Of a DNA stretch of 41,767 nt, positions 1 to 8,647 are shown one piece after another. The notes under the pieces are model-generated. The model had not been told where the DNA came from. It worked only from the letters and a program-made list of their open reading frames with translations, and did not search any database. Where the stretch lies: contig JAFGPB010000041.1 of NCBI GenBank assembly GCA_016926205.1, positions 1-41,767 on the forward strand. The letters are read 5' to 3'. This DNA comes from Bacteroidales bacterium. GTDB lineage: Bacteria > Bacteroidota > Bacteroidia > Bacteroidales > UBA10428. Position numbers and translations under genes: made by a program. The stretch's first letter is position 1. Each line of letters starts with the position of its first letter.

Positions 1-585
1 GGTAAATCCATCTTTTTTAATTCGGATTCTGTTGCTTGTGGCGGAGCCAGAAGATATCTCGGTTTTACAAATACCATGAGGGCGGGATTTGAATATTTTC
101 TTTCCTGTGGAAATGATACCATGGAAGGAGAACGCTACATCCAGACTCCTGAGATGGTAAAGGAAATTATGAAGAAACAGCAGAATCTTCCGATAAACGT
201 TAAGAACATTGTGTTTAAGCGATGGGATAAACTGGAGGAAAGCGATGATCCGGATGTTGTCATTTTCTTTGCCAAACCGGATGTATTATCGGGATTATTC
301 ACACTGGCAAATTTTGACCAGGTTGATCCGAACGGGACGATAGCTCCTTTTGGCTCAGGTTGCGGCACAATCGTATACCATCCTTATCTGGAAAGTAAAA
401 AGGACCATCCCAGGGCAGTCCTTGGCCTGTTTGACCCTTCTGCCCGGCCCTGTGTATCCGATAATATACTTACATTTGCCGTACCGATGAAAAGGTTTGA
501 GAAAATGATTGCATACATGGAGGAGAGTTTCTTAATAACCGGTACATGGAATGATCTCAGAAAAAGGATCAAGATAAGTATTTGA
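1..585 (+). CDS. DUF169 family protein, 5' end cut by window
   Basis: The reading frame is open from the first base, so the true start lies upstream; the first ATG at 76 is internal. The visible part has a Cys-Gly-Gly-Ala stretch followed by Tyr-Leu-Gly-Phe near the start, and a later glycine-rich segment with a conserved Cys (GSGCGT). This pattern fits the DUF169 family (COG2043), whose biochemical role is unknown. I see no signal peptide or membrane segment in the visible part. The stop is 4 nt before the next gene (GH28), so the two are probably co-transcribed, although a functional link is not obvious. Family assignment is fairly confident; function is unknown. Confidence 0.75.
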   Translation, partial: GKSIFFNSDSVACGGARRYLGFTNTMRAGFEYFLSCGNDTMEGERYIQTPEMVKEIMKKQQNLPINVKNIVFKRWDKLEESDDPDVVIFFAKPDVLSGLFTLANFDQVDPNGTIAPFGSGCGTIVYHPYLESKKDHPRAVLGLFDPSARPCVSDNILTFAVPMKRFEKMIAYMEESFLITGTWNDLRKRIKISI

Positions 586-589
586 TAAT

Positions 590-2179
590 ATGAGAGTTAT
601 TCTTTGCTTTGTTCTTTTCTTTCCGATCAGCACTGTACCACTCATTGCAAGAGATTATTGTATAACGGATTTCGGAGCTGTATCGGATACCAGTGTAATC
701 AATACCGAAGCCATTCAGGCTGCGATTGATGCATGCAGTCAAAATCAGGGAGGAAAGGTAATTATCCCAGCTGGTAATTATGTGACCGGTACATTGATCC
801 TCAAAGATCATGTTACTTTATACCTTACCAGGGGGGCAATCTTGTTTGGCAGCAGGAATATCCAGGATTATGACCGGATCAAACCGGATTTTGTGGCTTT
901 ACGGACAAGAGAGGAAACCCGGCAACTGATTTACGCTGAGAATGTGCAGGACATCACAATATCAGGTGAGGGGACCATTGACGGACAAGGCTGGGCATTT
1001 CCACAGACTTCAGGTGATGAGGGCATTACAAGACCACACCTGATCCAGCTGATCAATTGCTACAATATTTTGATTGAAAATTTGTCCCTGCAGAATTCCG
1101 GTGCATGGATGCAGCATTACCTGGCCTGTGAACAGCTCCAGATACGTGGTATAAATGTATACAATCATTCCAACAAGAATAACGACGGAATTGATGTCGA
1201 TGGTTGCAAAAATGTGATCATAGCGAATGTAACCATTGATTCCGATGATGACGGTATTTGCATGAAAAGCACATCCGATGCGGGTTGCGAGAATATAACA
1301 ATTACAAATTGTCTGATAAGCAGTCATTGCAATGCTTTAAAGATGGGAACCGAATCCAATACGGGATTTAAAAACATAGTCATATCGAATATTGTTATAC
1401 AACCCTCACGGGTACGGGATAACAAGATATATGGTGACATCAAAGGGATTTCCGGAATTTCTCTGGAGATTGTGGACGGAGGTACGATGGACGGAATTGT
1501 TATCAGCAACATAAGGATTGAAGGAACATTAAGTCCGTTGTTCATCAGGCTGGGGAACCGTGCACGTCCTTACAGGGATGACGAAATCATCGAAAACGTA
1601 GGGACAATCAAAAACATTATGATAAGCGATGTTGTGGCGACCAAAACAACTGATCTGGGATGTTCCATTACAGGCATTCCGGGGCATCCCGTGGAGAATG
1701 TGTATCTGAATGATATTGTCGTCGAATTTGAAGGGAATGGGACAATTGATGATATTGAGAGGAAAATTCCAGAGCGTGAAACCGATTATCCGGAAGCCAC
1801 CATGTTCGGTAAGCTTCCGGCTTACGGCTTTTTTATAAGGCATGCGCAAAACATGAATTTTTCAAGGATCGACCTGAGAACGAATAATCCTGATGCAAGG
1901 CCAGGTCTTTTTCTTGAAGATATAAGGGATTCAAAATTCCAACAGATCACCCTTCAGAGCGATTCGACCAATAAAGCCAATATATTCATAAAAGAAGCAA
2001 ATAATATAACATTCAGTGGTTTTAGCATTAGCGGTTTATCAAACCGCTTTATTGACATTTCAGGTACATCAAACAAAGACATTATTCTCATGAATAATTC
2101 ATTTCACAATGTAAATGAAGTCTATAATGAAGAAATATGGCCGGATGGTCTGATACATCAAAGCGGAAATTTGAAATAA
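590..2179 (+). CDS. Secreted GH28 (polygalacturonase-like) glycoside hydrolase
   Basis: A 529-residue protein with an N-terminal hydrophobic signal peptide (about residues 1-20), so it is likely periplasmic or exported. After it comes a pectate-lyase-like opening (ITDFGAV..., NTEAIQAAIDAC) and a right-handed beta-helix with repeated isoleucine/asparagine strands. GH28 landmarks are NNDGID (197-202) for the usual NTDG, an Asp triplet at 219-221 for the catalytic DD pair, and NKIYGDIKG in place of RIK. The usual GHG is replaced by Ser-His-Cys (245-247), keeping the His. The family hydrolyses galacturonide or related linkages in pectin; the exact substrate cannot be read from the sequence. It lies 4 nt after the DUF169 gene. 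No SusC/SusD pair is nearby, so it is not in a typical polysaccharide utilisation locus. Confidence 0.85.
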   Translation: MRVILCFVLFFPISTVPLIARDYCITDFGAVSDTSVINTEAIQAAIDACSQNQGGKVIIPAGNYVTGTLILKDHVTLYLTRGAILFGSRNIQDYDRIKPDFVALRTREETRQLIYAENVQDITISGEGTIDGQGWAFPQTSGDEGITRPHLIQLINCYNILIENLSLQNSGAWMQHYLACEQLQIRGINVYNHSNKNNDGIDVDGCKNVIIANVTIDSDDDGICMKSTSDAGCENITITNCLISSHCNALKMGTESNTGFKNIVISNIVIQPSRVRDNKIYGDIKGISGISLEIVDGGTMDGIVISNIRIEGTLSPLFIRLGNRARPYRDDEIIENVGTIKNIMISDVVATKTTDLGCSITGIPGHPVENVYLNDIVVEFEGNGTIDDIERKIPERETDYPEATMFGKLPAYGFFIRHAQNMNFSRIDLRTNNPDARPGLFLEDIRDSKFQQITLQSDSTNKANIFIKEANNITFSGFSISGLSNRFIDISGTSNKDIILMNNSFHNVNEVYNEEIWPDGLIHQSGNLK

Positions 2180-2194
2180 CATTAAAAGGCGTAC

Positions 2195-2584
2195 ATGAAA
2201 AAACCAAATACAATTGAATTTCAGGAATGGCTTGAAAAATATTTCAGTGCATGGGAAAATCAGACTGCGATGAAATTGCATGAACTGTTTGCAGAAGATG
2301 CAGTTTATAATGAAACCCCTTTTTCAATGCCGTTAAATGGATTACAGCAAATCATAAAATACTGGACAGAAGGCGCTCAGGATTCTCAGCGGGATATCAG
2401 GACAAATTTCAGGATCGTATGTGTACAGGACAATAAAGGTTATGCCAAATGGCAGGCACAGTTTATCAGAACCAGTGATAACAATTTTGTTGAACTTGAC
2501 GGGATGCTTGAAGTCGTTTTTAATGATAATTTTAAAGCGGCAGGATTTAATGAATGGTGGCATCGCAGAGAATCTGCCGGATAA
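2195..2584 (+). CDS. SnoaL-like / NTF2-fold protein
   Basis: A 129-residue cytosolic protein. The N-terminal helix (FQEWLEKYFSAWENQ), the segment LHELFAEDAVYNETPF and the later strand region ending in a Trp-rich FNEWW tail match the SnoaL-like NTF2 cone fold (nuclear transport factor 2 superfamily). Members are small cyclases, isomerases or ligand-binding proteins, and the fold alone does not give the reaction. It begins 15 nt after the GH28 stop, so it may be in the same transcript. The start ATG is preceded by an AAAAGG stretch. No specific function is claimed. Confidence 0.7.
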   Translation: MKKPNTIEFQEWLEKYFSAWENQTAMKLHELFAEDAVYNETPFSMPLNGLQQIIKYWTEGAQDSQRDIRTNFRIVCVQDNKGYAKWQAQFIRTSDNNFVELDGMLEVVFNDNFKAAGFNEWWHRRESAG

Positions 2585-2609
2585 TCAGCTAAATCATTTA
2601 CTTCATTGT

Positions 2610-2894
2610 TTATCAAACCCGAATATTTTTTCTGACTTAATGGGATGGTTTTATCATTTGCGCACAGTTGATGGCCGTGAAATTGATCTTCTTATTGAAA
2701 CAGAAAAAGGTTATTTTGCAATTGAAGTTAAGATGGCCAATCGTGTATCGGAGGCTGATGCCAGACACCTGAGGGGACTTGGACCCATACTCGATAAACC
2801 GTTGCTTTGTTCATTTCTGTTAAGTAACGATCCTGTTGTAAGGAGGATGTATGAAAATATCACTGCCCTTCCTGCAGCCATGTTTTTGAGCTGA
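2610..2894 (+). pseudogene. C-terminal remnant of a DUF4143 AAA-type ATPase
   Basis: One frame downstream of and partly overlapping the SnoaL-like gene reads as the last part of a DUF4143 protein: FYHLRTVDGREIDLLIE, then AIEVKMA and a short C-terminal helix region before the stop. The D...E-x-K pattern is the degenerate PD-(D/E)xK-like core usually found at the C-terminus of these roughly 380-400-residue ATPases. No Walker A or B motif and no N-terminal part exist here. The open frame extends back to about 2421, but that part is antisense-free shadow of the SnoaL-like gene. I read it as a decayed relic left by deletion, not a functional short gene. Confidence 0.7.
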
Positions 2895-3001
2895 TATAGA
2901 ATTCATCAAGCATTGTCGATGCGAGGATTTGCAGTCTTGACATGCATCCGGGTTTTTTCATTGATTTTTCATTTCAACAGAAATGACGAATCTGCAGACA
3001 A

Positions 3002-3994
3002 TTATTCTTTCGTCCATATCCTGGTATTCAGGTTCAGGTCCTCCACGATTTCAGTAAGAAGGGTCAGAAATCTTAAATTATCCTCCATAAAGGCATAATC
3101 GGCCACAGATTTAAAAAGCCTGGTTTCAAACAGGTTTTTGTTCATCCTGATGGCTATAGTCACTTTTGAGTCCCGGAATGAGAGATAGACGGTGGTATTC
3201 CATTTGCGTTTGAAGATGACGATCCTTTGCATCAATGCCGGGGTTAGTATGTATCTGGCTTCAATCTGGTCGTCACCATAGACGCAAAATTCTTTTTCAA
3301 ATACAGGATCTTCCAGCCTGATCAGATCTCCCCTAACCGGAGCGATCGACTGAAGTGTCTGTCCGAATTTTCCGAACAGCCTCTCCGCAGTGTCAGGCAG
3401 AACAACGGTTTGGGTCCTGAAGTGCTTGTTAAAGTCTGCAATGATAAACAACCCTTTGAAGATTATTGAGTAGTCTTCTTTCTTGCCGGAAGAGCTTCCT
3501 GACGTATTTCTGTGTTCTGCCACTACTTCCGAGAACTCGATCCCGGTCTTGCCGATTTTCCCTCTGAAATGGTCCTCCCCCTTGAAACGGTCGCATGAAA
3601 CGGGGAAAATTGCACTGTCTACAAATGCTGATTTCGCTACAGAATCCCCGGGAGAATAGGTTAATCCTTCATCAACATAATGGGTTATCCTGGCAATAAT
3701 TTTATTCTTGTATTCCTGCCGGTAACTCTTACTGAAAATACTTATGAAAATTACACCGGTTATGCCAGTTATCATTGGTAACAGGACTCTCAAGGCTTCA
3801 TGCTTGGCGGATATTAAAAGGACTTCCCCGGTGATCAGGGCGGTTGTTATCGACAAGATCGTGATAATACGCCTGTCTGCCTGTTTCCTTTTTTTGTCAA
3901 TGATCTCGAGATCAGGCCGAAGTTCTTTTTCATAGAATTCCCTGAAGTTGGGATAGATGTTCATTTCAATAGTGTTACAATCACTGGCGGTCAA
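3002..3994 (-). CDS. DUF3137 membrane protein
   Basis: A protein of up to 330 residues with a charged N-terminus, two adjacent hydrophobic segments (about residues 43-62 and 68-87) and a long soluble C-terminal domain containing the YPVSCDRFKGEDHFRGKIG-type segment characteristic of DUF3137. The predicted topology is a hairpin in the inner membrane with a cytosolic C-terminal domain. The first ATG overlaps the 3' end of the upstream lemA gene by 14 nt; an alternative ATG at 3964 (MNIYPNFREF) would leave no overlap and may be the true start. DUF3137 genes commonly follow lemA, and the overlap supports co-expression. Function is unknown. Confidence 0.8.
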   Translation of the reverse strand: MTASDCNTIEMNIYPNFREFYEKELRPDLEIIDKKRKQADRRIITILSITTALITGEVLLISAKHEALRVLLPMITGITGVIFISIFSKSYRQEYKNKIIARITHYVDEGLTYSPGDSVAKSAFVDSAIFPVSCDRFKGEDHFRGKIGKTGIEFSEVVAEHRNTSGSSSGKKEDYSIIFKGLFIIADFNKHFRTQTVVLPDTAERLFGKFGQTLQSIAPVRGDLIRLEDPVFEKEFCVYGDDQIEARYILTPALMQRIVIFKRKWNTTVYLSFRDSKVTIAIRMNKNLFETRLFKSVADYAFMEDNLRFLTLLTEIVEDLNLNTRIWTKE

Positions 3995-4541
3995 TCAGTT
4001 CTTTTGCACTTACATTTTCTCTTTCTGATTCCGGGATTTCAAACAGGGTTCTTCTGCTGTAATTCATCATTGAAGCGATGATATTGGAGGGAAACGCTTC
4101 AACGCTGTTGTTGTATGTTGTAACAGCCGCATTAAAAGCCCTCCTCGATGCAGCCAGCTGTTCTTCCACTTCGTTCAATGAAGCCTGCAATTGCAGGAAA
4201 TTCCTGCTTGCTTTCAGGTCGGGATAATCTTCCACAGCCACGAAAAGGTCTGCAAGCCCCTTCCTGATTTTATTCTCTATAATCACACGGTCATCATCGT
4301 TCAGATGATCCGATAAAGCCTGTATCCTGAGCGAGGTAATTTCCGTAAGCAACACTCTCTCATGTTTCATATAGCCTTTCACAGCCTCAACGATGGCAGG
4401 AATCAGGTCATATCTTTTCCTGAGCATAACATCTATTGAAGCAAAAGCGTTTTCAACATCGTTTTTCTTTCTGATCAGGGTATTGTAAAGGATTAATGCT
4501 ATAATCAGAAGCAAAGCAATTATGGCAATAACATAGAACAT
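3981..4541 (-). CDS. lemA: LemA family protein
   Basis: A 186-residue protein counting from the ATG at 4541, which puts the membrane segment at the N-terminus as in other LemA proteins. The frame extends back to 4637, but the added 32 residues are not LemA-like. The segment VIAIIALLLIIALILYN is a single transmembrane anchor. It is followed by the family hallmark KNDVENAFASIDVMLRKRYDLIPA and a long helical coiled-coil body. LemA proteins are anchored membrane proteins of uncertain role. The gene overlaps the DUF3137 gene downstream, a recurrent pairing. It is divergent from the HEAT-like gene across about 190 nt. Confidence 0.88.
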   Translation of the reverse strand: MFYVIAIIALLLIIALILYNTLIRKKNDVENAFASIDVMLRKRYDLIPAIVEAVKGYMKHERVLLTEITSLRIQALSDHLNDDDRVIIENKIRKGLADLFVAVEDYPDLKASRNFLQLQASLNEVEEQLAASRRAFNAAVTTYNNSVEAFPSNIIASMMNYSRRTLFEIPESERENVSAKELIDRQ

Positions 4542-4733
4542 TCTTTGACAGAATTTTTTACAGGTCCATATTGTATTTCGTTCCAAAACGCAGCCAGGTA
4601 AAAATAAGTTGTTTTCTAAAATTTTTCCCTGATTCATAATGCCAATTTTTCCTGTTCATTTTTTGTACTTTTAACATGCAGGAGTATGTTATTCAATGAT
4701 CCGGCATGTTTAAAAACTACAATATTTATCAGG

Positions 4734-5372
4734 ATGAAAGTTACAGATTTAATCGCAACAGCTTTAAACAGGAGGGATGAAGAACCCAACCAGGAACTTG
4801 CCGACAAGATTATCCGATCAGGACGACAGGATTGGATCAAAGAACTTGTCGATAACCTTCATCATAAGGATAAAAACATTCAGAGTGATTGCATTAAGGT
4901 GTTGTATGAAATCGGTGAACGTGGTCATCCGGAAATGATTGCGCCTTATGTCAGGGATTTCGGAAGGCTTTTGGAATCAGGAAACAACAGGCTGGTCTGG
5001 GGTGCCATGATCGCTTTGGATACGGTCTCTTTGATCAATCCAAAGGCTGTATATGCTTTATTGCCGGATATCATGCAAGTTGTTGATAAAGGTTCCGTGA
5101 TTACCATTGATCATGGTGTCGGGATCCTTTCAAAATTATCAGGAATCTCAGAATACAAGGAAATGACATTTCCATTGTTAATGGAGCAATTGCAAAAATG
5201 TCCCCCAAAGCAACTGCCGATGTATGCTGAAAGATCATTGATGGCTGTTGATGCCGGGACTCAGAGTCGATTCCTTGATTTGCTGCAAAACCGGATCACG
5301 GAAATGGAAAAAGACTCACAGATCAAAAGAATGGAGAAAGTAATGAAACAGGTGATCAAGCAATCAACGTGA
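4734..5372 (+). CDS. HEAT-repeat-like protein
   Basis: About 212 residues from the ATG at 4734, which is preceded by AGG; an earlier in-frame ATG at 4686 adds 16 residues that look non-coding. The protein is all-helical and contains helix pairs typical of HEAT/armadillo-like repeats (for example ELVDNLHHKDKNIQSDCIKVLYEIGERG, described here by position 50-80, and the MIALDTV segment). There is no signal peptide and no membrane segment. Such proteins are usually cytosolic scaffolds; no partner can be inferred. The divergent lemA operon shares the upstream region, where TACTTTTA at 4666-4673 resembles a -7 box. Confidence 0.65.
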   Translation: MKVTDLIATALNRRDEEPNQELADKIIRSGRQDWIKELVDNLHHKDKNIQSDCIKVLYEIGERGHPEMIAPYVRDFGRLLESGNNRLVWGAMIALDTVSLINPKAVYALLPDIMQVVDKGSVITIDHGVGILSKLSGISEYKEMTFPLLMEQLQKCPPKQLPMYAERSLMAVDAGTQSRFLDLLQNRITEMEKDSQIKRMEKVMKQVIKQST

Positions 5373-5475
5373 ACACCTGGAATATTAAATAATTATACAA
5401 TCCAAATAAAACAGAATATTAAGGCAATGCTTTTTAAGTATAAGCATATAAGGGGATTTACAAAAGAAAAATTGA

Positions 5476-6282
5476 GTGAAGAATTATTACAGATTACTGA
5501 ATTTAGCAAGGCAGGCTTCTGATGATATCATCCGGCACAGGTTCAAAGAGCTTGCACTGGAATACCATCCTGACGTGAGCATCCATGAAAGGGCTCATGA
5601 TTTTTTTGTACAAATTAATGAAGCTTATCAGATTCTGGGTGATCCGGAGAAGAAAGCTACCTATGATTTGCTGTACGATAAATACTATGGAAAGACACTG
5701 GCTGATATACCCAGTAAAGCTAAGGTAGAAAAGGATTTCCGGAATCTTGAATCACGTGCAAGGAGTAATGCCCGGCAAAGAGCAAAGGTTCGTTATGATG
5801 AATATATCAGGAATGCAGATTGTTACTTCACAGCCGGATCAAAAGCCGATGGCTTACCCTTCGTATACCATATGCACAAGACAACAGGTATTGCAGGAGG
5901 AGTGGGACCTATGGGAAGCATTAAGGCCAAAGCAGTAAGGATCCCGATCCCAAGAAGTAAAAAGGCTTTACGGATTCACAGAACCGGGTTCGCAATTAAA
6001 GCATTCTTTTTTGTCTTTGCATTGTTGATCCTCTTGTTTGATTTGATCACGGCATCAGGACTTTCCTGGCAGGCGGCCGTTTCACTATTATTTATCGGTC
6101 TGGGAGGACTCATTACCCATATGATCTATAAAATAACAGGTGTAAAAGCAAAAATTTTTCATGCAAAGAAGTATTTCCTTGTCATGAAGTGCAGAAGCAA
6201 GGGATATGAAAGAGGTTTTCATCCTTTGGTTTCAACGACTCCGATAGGGATTATTATGGCACTCGGGCGCTGGATCTTCTAA
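5476..6282 (+). CDS. Membrane-anchored J-domain (DnaJ-like) protein
   Basis: A 268-residue protein starting at GTG (there is no suitable ATG, and the J domain begins at once). Residues 1-68 form a J domain with the HPD tripeptide in LALEYHPDVS, so it should stimulate an Hsp70 (DnaK) ATPase. There is no Gly/Phe linker or zinc-finger domain as in DnaJ proper. After a basic linker come two hydrophobic segments (about residues 176-196 and 202-222), which suggests an inner-membrane co-chaperone with the J domain in the cytosol. The client is unknown. The neighbours upstream and downstream are not obviously related. Confidence 0.8.
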   Translation: MKNYYRLLNLARQASDDIIRHRFKELALEYHPDVSIHERAHDFFVQINEAYQILGDPEKKATYDLLYDKYYGKTLADIPSKAKVEKDFRNLESRARSNARQRAKVRYDEYIRNADCYFTAGSKADGLPFVYHMHKTTGIAGGVGPMGSIKAKAVRIPIPRSKKALRIHRTGFAIKAFFFVFALLILLFDLITASGLSWQAAVSLLFIGLGGLITHMIYKITGVKAKIFHAKKYFLVMKCRSKGYERGFHPLVSTTPIGIIMALGRWIF

Positions 6283-6299
6283 CAGAAAAAAATGACTTC

Positions 6300-6332
6300 A
6301 TTGACCGTTCAGATAAAAAAATTGTATTCTTG
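6300..6332 (+). promoter_or_regulatory. Possible promoter of the amidohydrolase gene
   Basis: ATTG at 6300-6303 and TATTCTTG at 6325-6332 are 21 nt apart, close to the Bacteroidota TTTG/TAnnTTTG pattern with one mismatch in each box. This is in a 99-nt gap between the J-domain gene and the amidohydrolase gene. It is a weak match only. Confidence 0.28.
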
Positions 6333-6381
6333 TATTGTTATAGGCATGGAAGCGGTTTAAAGAATGTAAAACAGGAAACAA

Positions 6382-7338
6382 ATGAAAAAAATTGATGCGC
6401 ACCTGCACGTGAATTTTGAGGATTTTGATCCGGAGACAATCATTGAATACCTGGATGATCATCAGATTGAGAAATGCTGGTTGTTAACCTGGGAGGAAAT
6501 GAATCCGCCCGTACCATCTTTATACCAGCACATCTCGGCAGAAGATGTATTTGAAGTATACAGCAGGTATCCTGACAGGATCATCCCATTTTATGCACCT
6601 GACCCGAAATCAAAATCCCTGAGCGGTGATCTGGAGAAATATATGAAACTGGGGCTTAAAGGATGCGGCGAATTGAAAGTTGCATACAGCTGGTATGATG
6701 AGGCAATGGAAGAATATCTGAAAATTATCTCAGATCTGAAGTTACCACTGGTCTTTCATATGGAAGCACCCGGAATACGTTATGTCACGGAAAATCACAG
6801 GAATCCCCTGGAAAGGACATTCGGATTCCTGATGAACGGTGCTTTTAACGGGGTCGCAAGGTATTATATCAATAAGTTTGCGCAGAAAACAAATTTGTTT
6901 TCAAGCCGCATCAGCAGTAATTCTATTTGTATTCCGGGTTATCTTCATGATTTCAATCAGTTGGAAAAAAAGATCGCAAAGCATCCCAAACTTACATTTG
7001 TCGGACACGGACCTCATTTCTGGAACAACATCTCCTCCGACATCTCTGACCGGTATTTTTATCAGAGGGGACCGGTAAAGGATTTTGGGATCATAGACCT
7101 GCTGCTGGAAAAATATGATAATTTTTATTGTGATGTCTCCGGCAGAAGCGGGTATTATGCCTTAAACCGGGATGTTGAACAGTCAAAGAGGTTTCTTGAA
7201 AAGCATTCTGACAAGGTTCTGTTTGGTACGGATAATGTAATGCATGGTAAACTGGAAAATCTGATCCTGTCATGGGATTTGTCCCGGCAAAAATTACAGC
7301 AAATATTTCATGAAAATGCAGAAAGAATTATTGGGTGA
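6382..7338 (+). CDS. Amidohydrolase family (TIM-barrel) protein
   Basis: A 318-residue cytosolic protein of the amidohydrolase 2 type (Pfam PF04909). It opens with the metal-binding HxH motif (DAHLHVNF, residues 5-12). Later landmarks are FHMEAPG, the strand VGHGPHFW with a His, and the C-terminal FGTDNVMHG containing the conserved Asp. These residues normally bind one zinc ion in hydrolases or decarboxylases acting on aromatic or cyclic carboxylates. The substrate cannot be told from the sequence. It is followed 25 nt later by the GrpB-family gene. Confidence 0.8.
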   Translation: MKKIDAHLHVNFEDFDPETIIEYLDDHQIEKCWLLTWEEMNPPVPSLYQHISAEDVFEVYSRYPDRIIPFYAPDPKSKSLSGDLEKYMKLGLKGCGELKVAYSWYDEAMEEYLKIISDLKLPLVFHMEAPGIRYVTENHRNPLERTFGFLMNGAFNGVARYYINKFAQKTNLFSSRISSNSICIPGYLHDFNQLEKKIAKHPKLTFVGHGPHFWNNISSDISDRYFYQRGPVKDFGIIDLLLEKYDNFYCDVSGRSGYYALNRDVEQSKRFLEKHSDKVLFGTDNVMHGKLENLILSWDLSRQKLQQIFHENAERIIG

Positions 7339-7363
7339 ACGGATTTATCACGACTGAAAAGCT

Positions 7364-7933
7364 ATGGTAATGGATCTGGATAAAATGAATACGGAAGAAT
7401 TGGGTAAGCTTTTTCCGGTTGTGATCTCAGAACCGGATCCCGACTGGCCCAGGCACTTTGAGGAGGAAAAGAAAAGGATAGAAAAGGGACTTGGACCTGA
7501 AAACATAACAGGATTGCACCACATCGGAAGCACAGCGGTCCCTGATTTACAAGCCAAACCAACAATTGATATCCTGATTGAGATTCCGCAAGAAACAGAT
7601 ATGCATCTGATCGTGCAACGGCTGAAGGATCTCGGATATCATTTTATCCCTCGGCCGGAGAATCCTCCACCACATATGATGTTTGTAAAGGGTTATTCGG
7701 AAAAAGGACTTGAGAAATTGTCCTTTCATATTCATGTCCGGTACAAGAATGACTGGGATGAAATATATTTCAGGGATTATCTCAGGGATCATCCGGAGGT
7801 TGCCAGGGAGTATGCCAGATTGAAATTGCAGTTGTCTGAAAAGTTCAGAAATGACCGGGAAGGATACACCGAAGGAAAGACCAATTTTATAACACGAATT
7901 ATACAACAGGTAAGAAATATAAATATGCCATGA
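7364..7933 (+). CDS. GrpB family (UPF0157) nucleotidyltransferase-like protein
   Basis: A 189-residue cytosolic protein with the family signature HHIGSTAVPDLQAKPTIDILIE-like core (positions about 50-71). This resembles the Gly-Ser...Asp-x-Asp motif of the nucleotidyltransferase superfamily, with a later His-rich HIHVRY strand and a helical C-terminus. Members are often annotated as GrpB, and some are fused to dephospho-CoA kinase, but their activity is not established. The 3' end overlaps the next gene by ATGA (7930-7933), which indicates translational coupling. A second in-frame ATG at 7370 is an alternative start. Confidence 0.85.
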   Translation: MVMDLDKMNTEELGKLFPVVISEPDPDWPRHFEEEKKRIEKGLGPENITGLHHIGSTAVPDLQAKPTIDILIEIPQETDMHLIVQRLKDLGYHFIPRPENPPPHMMFVKGYSEKGLEKLSFHIHVRYKNDWDEIYFRDYLRDHPEVAREYARLKLQLSEKFRNDREGYTEGKTNFITRIIQQVRNINMP

Positions 7934-8631
7934 AACTCAGAGCAATCATCACAGGATCAACAGGCATGATCGGCAGGAGTGTTCTGCTGGAATGCCTGAA
8001 AAGCAATGAAGTGGAATCCGTGCTGGTAATAAACAGACATTCCATTGGACTGACCCAAATGAAAATGAATGAAGTCATTATTAAGGATTTTTCTGATATT
8101 TCTGCCATCCGGAATGAACTGGCCGGTTACAATGTTTGTTTTTTCTGCCTTGGAACTTCTTCAGCGGGACTATCAGAAAAGGAATACCATGAGATCACAT
8201 ATGATCTGACTGTCCGATTTGCTCACCTGGTATTGGAGCTGAATCCGGGAATGACATTTTGTTATATATCAGGTGCTGGTACAGATGAAACGGAAAAAAG
8301 CAGGATGATGTGGGCAAGGGTAAAGGGCAAAACGGAAAACGCACTGTTGTCAATGGATTTCAAAGCGGCTTATATGCTCAGACCAGGTTTTATCATACCC
8401 AAAGGAAAGTTACGGTCACGGACCCCACTGTATAACTCGGTTTATAAGGTCATGAAACCTTTTTACCCTGTTCTGAAAAAGTTTTCAAGTCATGTTACCG
8501 ATACGGATAAGCTTGCGAAAGCCATGATCCGGGTGGTTTTGGAAGGATACAGGAAAAACGTCCTGAATACTGAGGATATTAACCTGATTGCCGGGCAGAT
8601 CCCTGGTGAAAATACTGATGACTTTGTGTAA
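7930..8631 (+). CDS. NAD(P)-binding Rossmann-fold protein (NmrA/HTATIP2-like)
   Basis: A 233-residue protein with an N-terminal dinucleotide-binding motif (ITGSTGMIGRSV). The atypical short-chain dehydrogenase layout follows: CFFCLGTS, YISGAG, and a C-terminal MLRPGFIIP segment. I do not see the classical YxxxK catalytic pair; GTDETEKSRMMWARVKGKTE occupies that region (about residues 118-137), so it may be a sensor or an atypical oxidoreductase. It is translationally coupled to the GrpB-family gene through ATGA. The substrate is unknown. Confidence 0.75.
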   Translation: MKLRAIITGSTGMIGRSVLLECLKSNEVESVLVINRHSIGLTQMKMNEVIIKDFSDISAIRNELAGYNVCFFCLGTSSAGLSEKEYHEITYDLTVRFAHLVLELNPGMTFCYISGAGTDETEKSRMMWARVKGKTENALLSMDFKAAYMLRPGFIIPKGKLRSRTPLYNSVYKVMKPFYPVLKKFSSHVTDTDKLAKAMIRVVLEGYRKNVLNTEDINLIAGQIPGENTDDFV

Positions 8632-8647
8632 AAACTGTAAAATCATT

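Noticed and set aside
2421-2609. Plus-strand frame upstream of the DUF4143 tail
   Set aside because: It lies mostly inside the SnoaL-like gene in another frame and has no family-like content.
4542-4637. N-terminal extension of the LemA frame
   Set aside because: The extra 32 residues are not LemA-like and would push the membrane anchor away from the N-terminus.
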